A stretch of DNA of 57,518 nucleotides. It comes from Planctomycetota bacterium. Its GTDB lineage: Bacteria > Planctomycetota > UBA8742 > UBA2392. Under the pieces are notes generated by a model. That model ran no database searches. It saw nothing but the letters and a program-made list of their open reading frames with translations, and was not told where the DNA came from. Each line of letters opens with the position of its first letter. Within the stretch, counting starts at the first letter, position 1. The position numbers were made by a program, and so were the translations under genes. The stretch spans positions 1 through 57,518 of the forward strand of contig JAGQRH010000025.1 of assembly GCA_020425605.1 (NCBI GenBank). The letters are read 5' to 3'. This document shows, piece by piece, positions 43,348-52,222 of the stretch.

Positions 43348-43782
43348 ATGAGGACAGCGCAACTGTCGGTACTTCTGTTGGCATTGCTGATGCTCGGCGT
43401 CAGCACCGGGTGCGGCAAGCGTGGCGCCAGGCCGATCAACACGCAGGACGGAGACACCGACCGCGTCGAGTTGCTGGGCACACGCAAGGTCGACTTCAAG
43501 GGCGACTTCGACACCATCATGGTGACGCTGAAGGAAGGCACCTTCCACGCGATCCGCGTTGATGTTGAAGGCAGCGCAATCGAGATGTGGGACATCGACG
43601 TCTTCTTCAGCAACGGCGGCCACGAGGACTTCAACACCCGCCTGAATTTCGCAGAAGGCTCATGGAGCCGCCGGATCGACCTGCGCGGCGGCGCACGCGG
43701 CATCAAGAAGGTGACATTCAAGTACAAGAGCAAGAAGCTCAAGACCGGCAAAGCCACCGTCAAGCTCTACGGCATCCACTAG
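43348..43782 (+). CDS. Single-domain DUF2541-like lipoprotein
   Basis: 144 residues from ATG 43348 (GGAG upstream). A signal peptide with lipobox VSTGC, then one domain equivalent to a repeat of the divergent gene: VELLGTRKVDFKGDFDTIMV, AIEMWDIDVFFSNGGHEDFN, RRIDLRGGARGIKKVTFKYK, GKATVKLYG. The two genes share a 180-bp divergent promoter region. Function unknown; likely beta-sandwich envelope protein. Confidence 0.85.
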   Translation: MRTAQLSVLLLALLMLGVSTGCGKRGARPINTQDGDTDRVELLGTRKVDFKGDFDTIMVTLKEGTFHAIRVDVEGSAIEMWDIDVFFSNGGHEDFNTRLNFAEGSWSRRIDLRGGARGIKKVTFKYKSKKLKTGKATVKLYGIH

Positions 43783-43798
43783 ACGGATTCAGGACCCG

Positions 43799-43823
43799 AC
43801 CGGCCCGACTAGATCGGGCCGGT
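43799..43823 (+). terminator. Terminator after single-domain gene
   Basis: ACCGGCCCGA (43799-43808) pairs with TCGGGCCGGT (43814-43823), 10 bp with loop CTAGA, 17 nt past the stop. Confidence 0.75.
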
Positions 43824-43884
43824 TGGCATTTGCGCCCGGCCGGATGCGGTCTAGATTGCGGGCTGCGGCCAGTGGGAGACAGCG

Positions 43885-46218
43885 GTGAAGATAGTCAGCA
43901 TCGGCGGCGGGCCTGCGGGATTGTATTTCGCGATCCTGATGAAGAAGCAGGATCCCGCCCACGACATCACGGTGGTTGAGCGCAACCGGCCATACGACAC
44001 GTTCGGCTGGGGCGTGGTGTTCAGCGACGAAACGCTTGGCGGCTTCGAGGATGCCGACAAGGAAACCTACGACCGCATCGTGAAGGAGTTCGCTTACTGG
44101 CCGGACATCGATACGCACATCAAGGGCGAGTGCATCCGCAGCACCGGCCACGGCTTCGCGGGAATGAGCCGCAAGCGCTTACTGAACATCTTCCAGGAAC
44201 GCTGCGAAGAACTGGGCGTCAAGCTCGTGTTCGACACTGAGGTGAAGTCGCTGGATGCATACAAAGACGCCGACCTGATCCTCGGCGCGGACGGCGTGAA
44301 CTCCTGGGTGCGCGAGCATTTCAAGCAGCACTTCAAGCCGTCCCTCGACTGGCGCAAGTGCAAGTTCAGCTGGCTCGGCACCGACCTGCGCCTGCCGGCG
44401 TTCACGTTCATCTACGAAGAGAACGAACACGGGCTGTTCGCCGTGCACGCCTACCCGTTCGAGGAGAACCTCAGCACCTTCATCGTCGAGTGCCGCGAGG
44501 AGACCTGGAAGAAGGCCGGGCTCGACAAGGCCAGTGAAGAAGAAACCATCGCCTACTGCGAGAAGCTGTTCGCGAAGTACCTTCACGGCCACAAGCTGCT
44601 CGGCAACAAGAGCGTCTGGCGCACCTTCCCCACCGTTCGCAACGAGACCTGGGTGCACGAGAACATCGTGCTGCTGGGCGATGCGGCGCACACGGCCCAC
44701 TTCAGCATCGGCAGCGGCACCAAGCTGGCGATGGAAGACGCAATCGAGCTGGCAAAGGCATTCAAGGACAACGGCAGCAGCAACGTAAATGCAACGCTGA
44801 AGCTGTACCAGGAACGCCGCTGGGTCGACGGTGCCAAGCTGCAGAAGACTGCGCAGACCAGCCTCGAATGGTTCGAAAACGTCGCGCGCTACTACAAGAC
44901 CCAGCACCCGATCCGCTTCACCTTCAACCAGCTCTCACGCAGCAAGCGCATTACGTATGACAACCTGCGCATGCGCGACCCGGCGTTCGTCGAGAAGGCA
45001 ACGGCGTGGTTCGCGAACCAGAACCAGTTCAAGGACGTGAAGGTTGCACCGCCCGCCTACGCCGCCGAGACCGAAGCACGCATCATCCGCCAGCACTTCG
45101 AGCGTGAAGGATCGGCCGAGGGCCTGCCGACAGCGCCGCCGGTGTTCCAGCCGTACCAGTTGCGCAAGATGCCGCTCGCCAACCGCCTCGTCGTCAGCCC
45201 GATGTGCCAGTACAGCAGCGTAGATGGCATGCCGCACGACTGGCACATGGTGCACCTGGGCTCGCGGGCGATCGGCGGCGCAGGGCTGCTCTACACCGAG
45301 GCCACCCACGTCAGTGCCGAAGGCCGCATCACGCCCGGCTGCGCAGGCATGTACAAGCCTGAGCACGTGCCCGCATGGAAGCGGATCGTCGACTTCGTGC
45401 ACGGCTACAGCAAAGCCAAGTTCTGCATGCAGCTCGCCCACGCCGGCCGCAAGGCCAGCACCGACCTGCCGTGGAATGGCGGTAACGCGCTGACACCCGA
45501 GCAGGGCGCATGGGAAACCATTGCCGCGTCCGCCATCCCCTACAAGGAAGGCTGGCATACGCCGCGTGCAATGACCCGCGCCGACATGGAGCGCGTGCAG
45601 GCCGACTTCGTGCAGTCCGCCAAGTACGCAGAGCAGGCCGGCTTCGACATGATCGAGCTGCACTACGCCCACGGCTACCTGATGAACTCGTTCATCAGCC
45701 CGCTCACCAACAAGCGCACGGACGCATACGGCGGCTCGCTGGAAGCGCGCATGAACTATCCACTGGAGTGCTTCAAGGCTGTGCGGGACGTGTGGCCGGC
45801 GGACAAGCCGATGAGCATTCGAATCAGCGCAACCGAGTGGCACGAAGACGGACTGACCGACGACGACCGCGTTGAGATCGCGAAGATGTTCAAGGACGCG
45901 GGCCTCGACATCATCGACGTCAGCGCGGGGCAGGTTGTGCCCGATCAGCAGCCGATCTACGGGCGCATGTTCCAGACACCGTTCAGCGACCTTATCCGCA
46001 ACGAGGCGCACATCGCGACCATGACCGTCGGGGCCGTGCAGACCGTCGACCAGGCCAACACCATCCTGCTCGCAGGCCGCGCCGACCTTGTGATGATGGC
46101 ACGTCCCCACCTGTTCGACCCATACATGCTCGCGCACGCGGCGGCTGACTACGACTACGACCTGCAATACTGGCCGCCGCAGTACCTCGCAGGCAAACCC
46201 GCACCGAGGACCAGCTGA
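43885..46218 (+). CDS. Fused FAD monooxygenase / OYE-family oxidoreductase (2-aminobenzoyl-CoA or salicylyl-CoA type)
   Basis: 777 residues from GTG 43885 (GGGAG upstream). Residues 1-400 form a flavin monooxygenase ([51 protein letters not shown]). From about 415 there is an old-yellow-enzyme domain ([58 protein letters not shown]). This fusion is characteristic of 2-aminobenzoyl-CoA monooxygenase/reductase and of bifunctional salicylyl-CoA 5-hydroxylases, used in aerobic aromatic acid breakdown. No CoA ligase or ring-cleavage gene is in the window, so the substrate is undecided. Confidence 0.85.
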   Translation: MKIVSIGGGPAGLYFAILMKKQDPAHDITVVERNRPYDTFGWGVVFSDETLGGFEDADKETYDRIVKEFAYWPDIDTHIKGECIRSTGHGFAGMSRKRLLNIFQERCEELGVKLVFDTEVKSLDAYKDADLILGADGVNSWVREHFKQHFKPSLDWRKCKFSWLGTDLRLPAFTFIYEENEHGLFAVHAYPFEENLSTFIVECREETWKKAGLDKASEEETIAYCEKLFAKYLHGHKLLGNKSVWRTFPTVRNETWVHENIVLLGDAAHTAHFSIGSGTKLAMEDAIELAKAFKDNGSSNVNATLKLYQERRWVDGAKLQKTAQTSLEWFENVARYYKTQHPIRFTFNQLSRSKRITYDNLRMRDPAFVEKATAWFANQNQFKDVKVAPPAYAAETEARIIRQHFEREGSAEGLPTAPPVFQPYQLRKMPLANRLVVSPMCQYSSVDGMPHDWHMVHLGSRAIGGAGLLYTEATHVSAEGRITPGCAGMYKPEHVPAWKRIVDFVHGYSKAKFCMQLAHAGRKASTDLPWNGGNALTPEQGAWETIAASAIPYKEGWHTPRAMTRADMERVQADFVQSAKYAEQAGFDMIELHYAHGYLMNSFISPLTNKRTDAYGGSLEARMNYPLECFKAVRDVWPADKPMSIRISATEWHEDGLTDDDRVEIAKMFKDAGLDIIDVSAGQVVPDQQPIYGRMFQTPFSDLIRNEAHIATMTVGAVQTVDQANTILLAGRADLVMMARPHLFDPYMLAHAAADYDYDLQYWPPQYLAGKPAPRTS

Positions 46219-46670
46219 TGCGCGTCACGCTGCCCGTGAAGCTGAAGCGATTGCCGCACGGCGAAGGCTTGCCGGTGCCGGGCTACCAGACTGAACACGC
46301 GGCCGGCGCGGATGTGCACGCTGCGCTGGATGGGCCGGTGATGCTGCAACCGGGCAAACACGCGATGATCCCCACCGGCTTCTGCTACGAGATTCCGCCC
46401 GGCTACGAGATGCAGGTGCGCCCGCGCTCCGGGCTGGCGGCAAAGCATGCAGTGACGGTACTGAACGCGCCCGGCACAATCGACGCCGACTATCGCGGTG
46501 AGCTGAAGGTACTGCTGATCAACCACGGCGCCGAACCATTTGAGATTCGAAGGGGCGAGCGCATCGCCCAGATCATCATCGCCCCAGTCGTGATGGCGAG
46601 CTTCAAGGAAGTCGACGAGCTCTCCGACACTACCCGCGGCACCGGCGGCTTCGGCTCGACCGGCAAGTAG
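46218..46670 (+). CDS. dut: dUTP diphosphatase
   Basis: Hydrolyses dUTP to dUMP, keeping uracil out of DNA. 150 residues, trimeric dUTPase motifs in order: [49 protein letters not shown], and [10 protein letters not shown] at the C-terminus that closes the active site. The ATG shares one base with the preceding stop (TGATG). Confidence 0.96.
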   Translation: MRVTLPVKLKRLPHGEGLPVPGYQTEHAAGADVHAALDGPVMLQPGKHAMIPTGFCYEIPPGYEMQVRPRSGLAAKHAVTVLNAPGTIDADYRGELKVLLINHGAEPFEIRRGERIAQIIIAPVVMASFKEVDELSDTTRGTGGFGSTGK

Positions 46671-46700
46671 TATGTGGTGTGGGCTTCAAGCCCCATCACA

Positions 46701-47648
46701 CTAATCCCACAAGCTCGTTGAGTAGTAGCGCTCGCCGGTGTCTGCAAAGACCGTCACGATCTTTGCGTTCGGCTCGCGCTCGGCGATCCTGGCCGCGACC
46801 GCGAGATTCGCGCCGCTGCTCTGGCCGACGAAGATGCCATTGCGAGCGAGCAACTGGCAGTGATCGGCCGCCTCGTCGATCGTTACGTCCACGCGCTCGT
46901 CGACCAGTGACTCGTCGAAGATCTTCGGGCGGATCGCGTCCGCCGCGCGCAGAGGCTTCAAACCCTCGATGCCGGGAAAGTCGTCGGGTAGCGCCTGAAC
47001 GATCTTGATCGCAGGGTCGTGCTCTTTCAGCCGCTTGGCGATGCCGGTCAGCGTGCCGCCGGTGCCGACGCCCGCGATAAAATGCGTGATCTCGTCGGCC
47101 CCGACCGGCCGGGTTGCCAACTGACGCAGGATCTCAACGCCCGTGCCTTCGTAGTGCGCCTGCCAGTTGGCGTCGTTGGCGTACTGGTCTACCAGCAGGT
47201 ACTTGTCCGGGTGCGCATCGGCCAGCTCATGCGCGTGGCGCATGGCCTCGTCGTAGCCGAGCACGGGGTCGGTCAGGATCAGCTCAGCCCCGTGCGCCTT
47301 GATGCGGCGCTGACGCTCAATGCTCGCGTTGCCGGGCACGACCAGCGTGACCGGGATGCCCAGCGCCGCGCCGATCATGGCGTATGCGATGCCGCTGTTG
47401 CCGCTGGTGCTGTCCAGCACGCGGCGGGCTTCCAGCGTGTCGTCTTCGATCACGCGCGCCAGCATGCGCAGCACGGCGCGGTCCTTGATGCTGCCGCCCG
47501 GGTTCATCCATTCGGCCTTGGCCTTGAGGCTCAGCCCGGGGAAGCGGTTCTCGAGCACGTTCACTTCAAGCAGCGGCGTGTTGCCAATTAAACCGAGCGC
47601 CGGGATGCGGCGGGTGATCTCGTGAAGGGTGTCGGTCTTCGTGGTCAT
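46701..47648 (-). CDS. cysM: Cysteine synthase (CysK/CysM type)
   Basis: PLP-dependent synthesis of cysteine from O-acetylserine (or phosphoserine) and a sulfur donor. 315 residues; LIGNTPLLEVN, AEWMNPGGSIKDR with the PLP Lys, DSTSGNSGIAYAM, HFIAGVGTGGTLTGIAKRL and VGQSSGANL. The start is ATG 47648, with an alternative ATG at 47660 and no strong ribosome binding site for either. The gene follows an M67 peptidase, a pairing found in the mycobacterial CysM/CysO system, so the CysM assignment over CysK is suggested by context only. No sulfur-carrier gene is next to it. Confidence 0.85.
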   Translation of the reverse strand: MTTKTDTLHEITRRIPALGLIGNTPLLEVNVLENRFPGLSLKAKAEWMNPGGSIKDRAVLRMLARVIEDDTLEARRVLDSTSGNSGIAYAMIGAALGIPVTLVVPGNASIERQRRIKAHGAELILTDPVLGYDEAMRHAHELADAHPDKYLLVDQYANDANWQAHYEGTGVEILRQLATRPVGADEITHFIAGVGTGGTLTGIAKRLKEHDPAIKIVQALPDDFPGIEGLKPLRAADAIRPKIFDESLVDERVDVTIDEAADHCQLLARNGIFVGQSSGANLAVAARIAEREPNAKIVTVFADTGERYYSTSLWD

Positions 47649-47687
47649 GGCGATGTCCATAGTTAGAACGTTGGGGTCGTGTTGCAT

Positions 47688-47715
47688 GCTTCCAGCTTGC
47701 ATGCGGGCTGGAAGC
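47688..47715. repeat. Intergenic inverted repeat before cysteine synthase
   Basis: GCTTCCAGC (47688-47696) and GCTGGAAGC (47707-47715), a perfect 9-bp inverted repeat with a 10-nt loop. A shorter relative (GGGCTTCAAGCCC) is in the gap at 46681-46693 on the far side of the gene, so the two ends of the cysteine synthase gene carry similar hairpins. Confidence 0.5.
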
Positions 47716-47726
47716 CCACACCACAC

Positions 47727-48146
47727 CTACAGACATCGCACCTCTTCCTGGCTGAACTGCCCGCCATGCAGCTCGAACGAGTGAAAGTCGCCCACCGCGC
47801 CCTTGTTCACGGCGACGATCACGTAGCTGTAGCCTTCCCAAGCGGCCGCGCGGTCGGTTTCGCTCGGCTGTGCCGGGTGGTCCGGGTGGCTGTGGTAGAT
47901 GCCGATGATGTCCAGCCCGGCCGCGCGCGCCTGTTTGTCGACGCGCATGTAGTCCTTGGGGTCGAGCGTAAAGCGGTCGTGCGCGCGCTCGGTGTTGAGG
48001 TTGCCCGTGCGGTACGCGGCCGTCCCGACGCGACCTGTCCCGAGCTTGGTCGAGGGGCCAACGATTACGCCGCAGCATTCGTGCGGGTAAGTCTCAACGG
48101 CGTGGGCTTCAATGTGGGCCCGAATCTCGGGCGTAATGGTCAACAT
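47727..48146 (-). CDS. M67-family (JAMM) metallopeptidase
   Basis: 139 residues. The zinc JAMM motif is IIGIYHSHPDHPAQPSETD (HxHPxxxxxPSxxD) with an upstream Glu in YPHECCGVIVG. Bacterial members deconjugate or process sulfur-carrier proteins; in mycobacteria the Mec protein releases cysteine from CysO made by CysM. Its location directly upstream of the cysteine synthase gene supports this role. Start ATG 48146. Confidence 0.9.
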   Translation of the reverse strand: MLTITPEIRAHIEAHAVETYPHECCGVIVGPSTKLGTGRVGTAAYRTGNLNTERAHDRFTLDPKDYMRVDKQARAAGLDIIGIYHSHPDHPAQPSETDRAAAWEGYSYVIVAVNKGAVGDFHSFELHGGQFSQEEVRCL

Positions 48147-48325
48147 GGCGTTTGATCGAACAGGGTCTCAAATGAAGTCAGGAACGGCGGGCGCCGTTAT
48201 CGACAACAAAGACAGCTGTTCACGCGCATGGTCATCGGGCGAAATGGTATCGGGATGGCTCAGCCCGTCAAGCACCAGCCTGGACTTGAACCGCGAAGGG
48301 CCGCAAAGAGCCGCGAAGAAAGGCC

Positions 48326-49093
48326 CTAGGTGGTTCTTCGCGGTCCGTCGTGGTGCTTCGCGGTTTCGCCCGTTTTCCACTCGCCTTCGATCAGCAGCTC
48401 GTGGGGCTGGTATTGGCGTTTGTAGTCCATGGTGCTGCAGCCTTCGATCCAGTAGCCGAGGTAGTAGTACGGGATCTTCTTCTCCCGGCACAGTTCGATC
48501 TCTTTGATCACGCTGTAGACGCCTAGGCTGCGCTTGCCTTCGTCCGGGTCGAAGAAGTGGTACACGCTGCTGATGCTGCGGCGGCTGACGTCGCAGATGC
48601 TGACCGCCAACAGCTTGTCGCGCTGGTCGCGGTACTCGATCTCGACCGTCGCCACGCAGCTCGAATACAGGAAATCCCGCATGCTCTCCATGTCTTCGCC
48701 CTGCGGGCTCTTGTCGTGCTGGGCACGGAGGTAGCGCTTGTAGACGTCGTGTTTCTCGGCGTTCAGCTCCGGCTCATGCACGATCATGCGCACATCGTCA
48801 TTGCGCGCCAACGCCCGGCGCTGGCTGCGGCTGGGCTTGAACGCTTCCACCGGCACGCGGATCGGCACGCACTTGCGGCAACTTGCGCAGACGGTCCGGT
48901 ACAGGATATTGCCGCTGCGACGGAAACCGCGGTCCATCAATTCGTGGTACGCGGCCGGCGAGATCTGCCAGACCAGCCACGCTTCTTCGGTTGCGCTGCG
49001 CCGTGACAGATAGCTGCAGTCGTGGCTATGCCGGCCCAGCGGCACCGAGTGCGGGCCGATCAGGGCTTCAAGGCTCAGGCGATGGCTGCCCAT
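48326..49093 (-). CDS. bpt: Aspartate/glutamate leucyltransferase (leucyl/arginyl-tRNA-protein transferase)
   Basis: Transfers Leu from tRNA to N-terminal acidic residues of proteins, an N-degron step. 255 residues with FRRSGNILYRTVCASCRKCV (Cys-containing region), IRVPVEAFKPSRSQRR and the ending YYYLGYWIEGCSTMDYKRQY and PHELL. The ATG at 49093 was chosen to match the family N-terminus; longer readings add no known sequence. The last 15-20 residues come from a GCGAAG-rich tract and may be an atypical extension. Confidence 0.9.
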   Translation of the reverse strand: MGSHRLSLEALIGPHSVPLGRHSHDCSYLSRRSATEEAWLVWQISPAAYHELMDRGFRRSGNILYRTVCASCRKCVPIRVPVEAFKPSRSQRRALARNDDVRMIVHEPELNAEKHDVYKRYLRAQHDKSPQGEDMESMRDFLYSSCVATVEIEYRDQRDKLLAVSICDVSRRSISSVYHFFDPDEGKRSLGVYSVIKEIELCREKKIPYYYLGYWIEGCSTMDYKRQYQPHELLIEGEWKTGETAKHHDGPRRTT

Positions 49094-49127
49094 GTGACCA
49101 GTATAACCAGACGCCACCCGCTGTTGC

Positions 49128-49463
49128 CTACCAGTCAGCCGGCCTGTCGCGTTTACAACTTTGCAGTTTGTCGCGGATGCGCGCGAGTTGGCGGATCGGC
49201 GTATGCGCAGACTTCTCAAGCTGGTTCCAGAGTCGATGCTGGAACTCCCCCACCGCAAAGCTCAGCGCAGCCAACGCCGCCTGCTCAAGCAATTGGGGAT
49301 CCTCGTCAAGCCGGTTCCAGGCGGCCTTGCGAAAGTCTTCCAGTGACAGCCCGCTGGTCTTGCGGAACTCGCGCTCATGGCGCGCAAGCGGTCCAAACGC
49401 GACGAAATCAAGCACGCGCAACGCGATGCGCGTTTCGCACTCTCCGAGACATCCGATTTTCAT
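49128..49463 (-). CDS. Small helical protein of unknown function
   Basis: 111 residues, fully helical and charged (FGPLARHEREFRKTSGLSLE; FRKAAWNRLDEDPQLLEQAA). Starts MKIGCLGECE. No signal peptide and no family recognised. It lies between rsgA and bpt on the same strand; short gaps suggest co-transcription. Confidence 0.6.
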   Translation of the reverse strand: MKIGCLGECETRIALRVLDFVAFGPLARHEREFRKTSGLSLEDFRKAAWNRLDEDPQLLEQAALAALSFAVGEFQHRLWNQLEKSAHTPIRQLARIRDKLQSCKRDRPADW

Positions 49464-49536
49464 GAATACGCCCGTCTGTGCGGGCCGGTTGGTGAGAACA
49501 CCTTGATGATAGCGATTGCCGAACGATCGCCAAGAA

Positions 49537-50460
49537 CTAGTAGCCGAGTCGTTCCTGCTCGTTCCAGGATTCGCGCAATATCGTCATGTAGCGCCCATAG
49601 CGTCCCTGGCTGATCGTGCCGGCCTCGACGGCGGCCTTCACGCCACAGCCCGGCTCGTGCCGGTGCGTACATGTATTGAAGCGGCACTGCTCGCGCGCCG
49701 TCTGCCAGTCGGGGTAATACAGGCTGATCTCGTGCAGCTCGAGGTTCCAGAAGCCGAAGTCACGCACGCCGGGCGTGTCGATCACCAGCCCGCCCGCCAT
49801 GGGCACCAGGCTGGCGTGCGTCGTCGTGTGGCGGCCTTCTCCTTCCTTGTCGACGTGTCCGATGCGCAGCCCGAGGCCGGGCTCAAGCGCATTCATGATG
49901 CTGGATTTCCCCACTCCGCTGGGCCCGGCGAACACGGCCGTCTTGCCGCTGAACCTGCCCTTGAGCGTTCCCAGCTCGCCGTTTGATGCGCTGACGTACT
50001 CGATGTCGATGACCCCGGCAAAATCGCGCAGCAGCGGCTCAAGCTCCGGGCGGGGGACGACATCGATCTTGTTGATCACGATCAGCGGTATGAAACCCTG
50101 GCTGTAGGCGCTGATCAGCAGGCGATCGACGGTGAGCAGTTGCTCGCTGAGAAGGTCGGCGCCCGCGACGATTACCAGCAGGTCAATGTTCGCGGCCAGC
50201 ACCTGCCTCTGCCTCGGGAAGCGGGGATGCGCACGGTACAGCTCAGTGCGGCGCTCCTCGATACTCTCGAGCTGGCCTTCGTTCTCTTCACCGTCGGGCA
50301 GCGGCGTGAACGTGACCAGGTCGCCGACAGCCAGAGGGCTGCGTTCCTTGCGCTTGCCCTGCTTGAACTTGCCGCGCACGGCGCACATGTATTCCGTGCC
50401 GTCTGAGCGTATCCAGGCGTGCTGACCGTGAAGGCGGACGACTGTGCCGTTTAGCGCCAT
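49537..50460 (-). CDS. rsgA: Small-subunit biogenesis GTPase RsgA
   Basis: Circularly permuted GTPase acting in late 30S assembly. 307 residues: N-terminal OB fold (VVRLHGQHAWIRSDGTEYMC), the G4 motif VINKIDVV placed before the P-loop FAGPSGVGKSS and the G3 motif VIDTPGVRDFG, then the zinc-binding ending CRFNTCTHRHEPGCGV. Divergent from the histidine kinase. Confidence 0.96.
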   Translation of the reverse strand: MALNGTVVRLHGQHAWIRSDGTEYMCAVRGKFKQGKRKERSPLAVGDLVTFTPLPDGEENEGQLESIEERRTELYRAHPRFPRQRQVLAANIDLLVIVAGADLLSEQLLTVDRLLISAYSQGFIPLIVINKIDVVPRPELEPLLRDFAGVIDIEYVSASNGELGTLKGRFSGKTAVFAGPSGVGKSSIMNALEPGLGLRIGHVDKEGEGRHTTTHASLVPMAGGLVIDTPGVRDFGFWNLELHEISLYYPDWQTAREQCRFNTCTHRHEPGCGVKAAVEAGTISQGRYGRYMTILRESWNEQERLGY

Positions 50461-50507
50461 GCGGGCATCATGCGCCGCTCTGCCCGTCGGCGCAATCTGG
50501 CGCTACA

Positions 50508-52142
50508 ATGCCGCCCATGTCTCTTCGTACCAAGATCGCTCTCGGAGTCGCCGCGGCCACGGCCGTGCTGGCGATTGCGCTGGCGATTCTGGGACTGGAG
50601 GCGAAGAAGGAACTCGACAAGGCGGCCGAGAAGCAGCGCCAGACGCACCAGCGCAAGCTGGAAGAGTTCAACACGAAGATGCAGCAGCAGCTGGATTCGC
50701 AGGCAGAGGAGTATCACCGGCTCGCGATCCGATCGATCCAGGAGCTGGTGCTCGCCTGGCTGAACGACAAGGTCGTGCTGACCCAGGGCGAGATCCGCAA
50801 CGAGCTGCGCCGCCCCGACAACGGATTGTCTGAAACCGCGATCATCAATGAAGAGCCGGACGGCAGCCTGTACTCGCAGGTGCTGAAGCCCGAAGGCAGC
50901 CGCCTTTCGCCGACCACCGAGGAAGAACAGGCGATCCGCCGCGTACTGCGAACGGACCAGCACCAGTTTGTGGGCGACGTGCTGTTTCACCCATACGAGC
51001 CGCCCGAGAGCATCAGTGGCACGAAGTACGTGCTGCGCATCAAGACCAACATTCCACCGATCGCGCAGCCCGCAGCACTGGAAATGCCGCAACTTGAGGA
51101 GGCCCAGGCCGCCGACCTCGGCCCGCTGGTGGCAGCCGCCTTTACGACACTGGGCCTGGCCATGCTGGCGGTGTTCGTGCTGCTTATGTTCGCGCTGCGC
51201 CGCTTTGTGCTGGCTCCGCTGGGCAACGTGCTCGAGGACAGCCAGCGCATCGTGCGCGGCACCGAAGGCCTTACGGTGCAGGGCTTCAAGGGCGGCAAGG
51301 GCAATGATATCGAGACGGTCGTCGCCGCGTTCAACGCCATGCTGAGCGAGCTGAAAGAGTACCAGTCCGACCTGGAAGGCAAGGTCAAGAGCGCAACCCG
51401 CACCATCAAGGCGCAGCAGCAGAACCTGGTGATCGCGCAGCGGCTGGCGGCGACCGGCACGCTGGCGGCCGGGCTGGCACATGAGGTGAACAATCCGCTG
51501 AGCGGCATGCTGAACGCGGCGCGCCGCCTCAAGAAGAAGGACGGGCTGGACGAGCGTGCCCGCGACTACATCGAGCTCATTGAGGAAGGCCTGACGCGCA
51601 TTGAGAACCTGATGAAGCAGATTCTCGATTTCTCGCGACGCCGTGACATGAAGCCTGAGCGCTTCTCGGCCGAGGCGGCATTCCGGCGCGCGCTTCCGCT
51701 GGTGCGGCACCGGCTGGAGAAGTCAAACCTGCGGCTGGAAGAAGACATCCGCAAGGACCTGCCTGAGGTGTACGGCAACTCAGAAGAAATCGGGCAGGTG
51801 CTGATGAATCTGCTGATCAATGCGGCCGACGCGTCGCCCGATGAAGGCGCCGTGCGCGTCACGATTTCGGCATCGGACAAGGGCGGCGTCGTCTTTGCCG
51901 TCGAAGACAGCGGCACGGGTGTGCCCGAGGAAATCCGCGAGCGCATCTTCGACCCGTTCTTCACGACCAAAGAGCCGGGTAAGGGCACTGGGCTTGGTCT
52001 CGCCATCGCCCACACGATCATCGACAACCACGGCGGCACGCTTCGTGCTGAAGCCGGCACTACGCTGGGCGGGGCAAAGTTCGTCGTGGAAATGCCGCCG
52101 GCCGACCTGCATGAGAGTCGGCGCCTCAAAGAGATTGAGTAA
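50508..52142 (+). CDS. Membrane sensor histidine kinase
   Basis: 544 residues. TM helix about 7-29; periplasmic coiled-coil region to about 200; second TM about 205-228 ([20 protein letters not shown]); HAMP linker; HisKA with the phospho-acceptor in [17 protein letters not shown]; HATPase with [31 protein letters not shown] and [14 protein letters not shown]. The ATG at 50508 or 50517 are both possible. No response regulator is adjacent, so it is an orphan kinase; the stimulus is unknown. Confidence 0.93.
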   Translation: MPPMSLRTKIALGVAAATAVLAIALAILGLEAKKELDKAAEKQRQTHQRKLEEFNTKMQQQLDSQAEEYHRLAIRSIQELVLAWLNDKVVLTQGEIRNELRRPDNGLSETAIINEEPDGSLYSQVLKPEGSRLSPTTEEEQAIRRVLRTDQHQFVGDVLFHPYEPPESISGTKYVLRIKTNIPPIAQPAALEMPQLEEAQAADLGPLVAAAFTTLGLAMLAVFVLLMFALRRFVLAPLGNVLEDSQRIVRGTEGLTVQGFKGGKGNDIETVVAAFNAMLSELKEYQSDLEGKVKSATRTIKAQQQNLVIAQRLAATGTLAAGLAHEVNNPLSGMLNAARRLKKKDGLDERARDYIELIEEGLTRIENLMKQILDFSRRRDMKPERFSAEAAFRRALPLVRHRLEKSNLRLEEDIRKDLPEVYGNSEEIGQVLMNLLINAADASPDEGAVRVTISASDKGGVVFAVEDSGTGVPEEIRERIFDPFFTTKEPGKGTGLGLAIAHTIIDNHGGTLRAEAGTTLGGAKFVVEMPPADLHESRRLKEIE

Positions 52143-52175
52143 GAGCCGCCCACCCGGCGCGCACTTAAATGAACC

Positions 52176-52197
52176 GGGCGCCCTTGCGGGCGCCCGA
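52176..52197. terminator. Hairpin between convergent kinase and HEAT-protein genes
   Basis: CGGGCGCCC (52176-52184) pairs with GGGCGCCCG (52189-52197), 9 bp with loop TTGC. No T-run, probably a bidirectional end. Confidence 0.5.
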
Positions 52198-52222
52198 TCC
52201 ATCTGGTCTGGCATTGGGAAAA

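Noticed and set aside
48168..48491. Minus-strand ORF overlapping the end of bpt
   Set aside because: It reads bpt in another frame and has no own ribosome binding site or motif. The 179 bp between bpt and the M67 gene hold only GCGAAG-type tracts.
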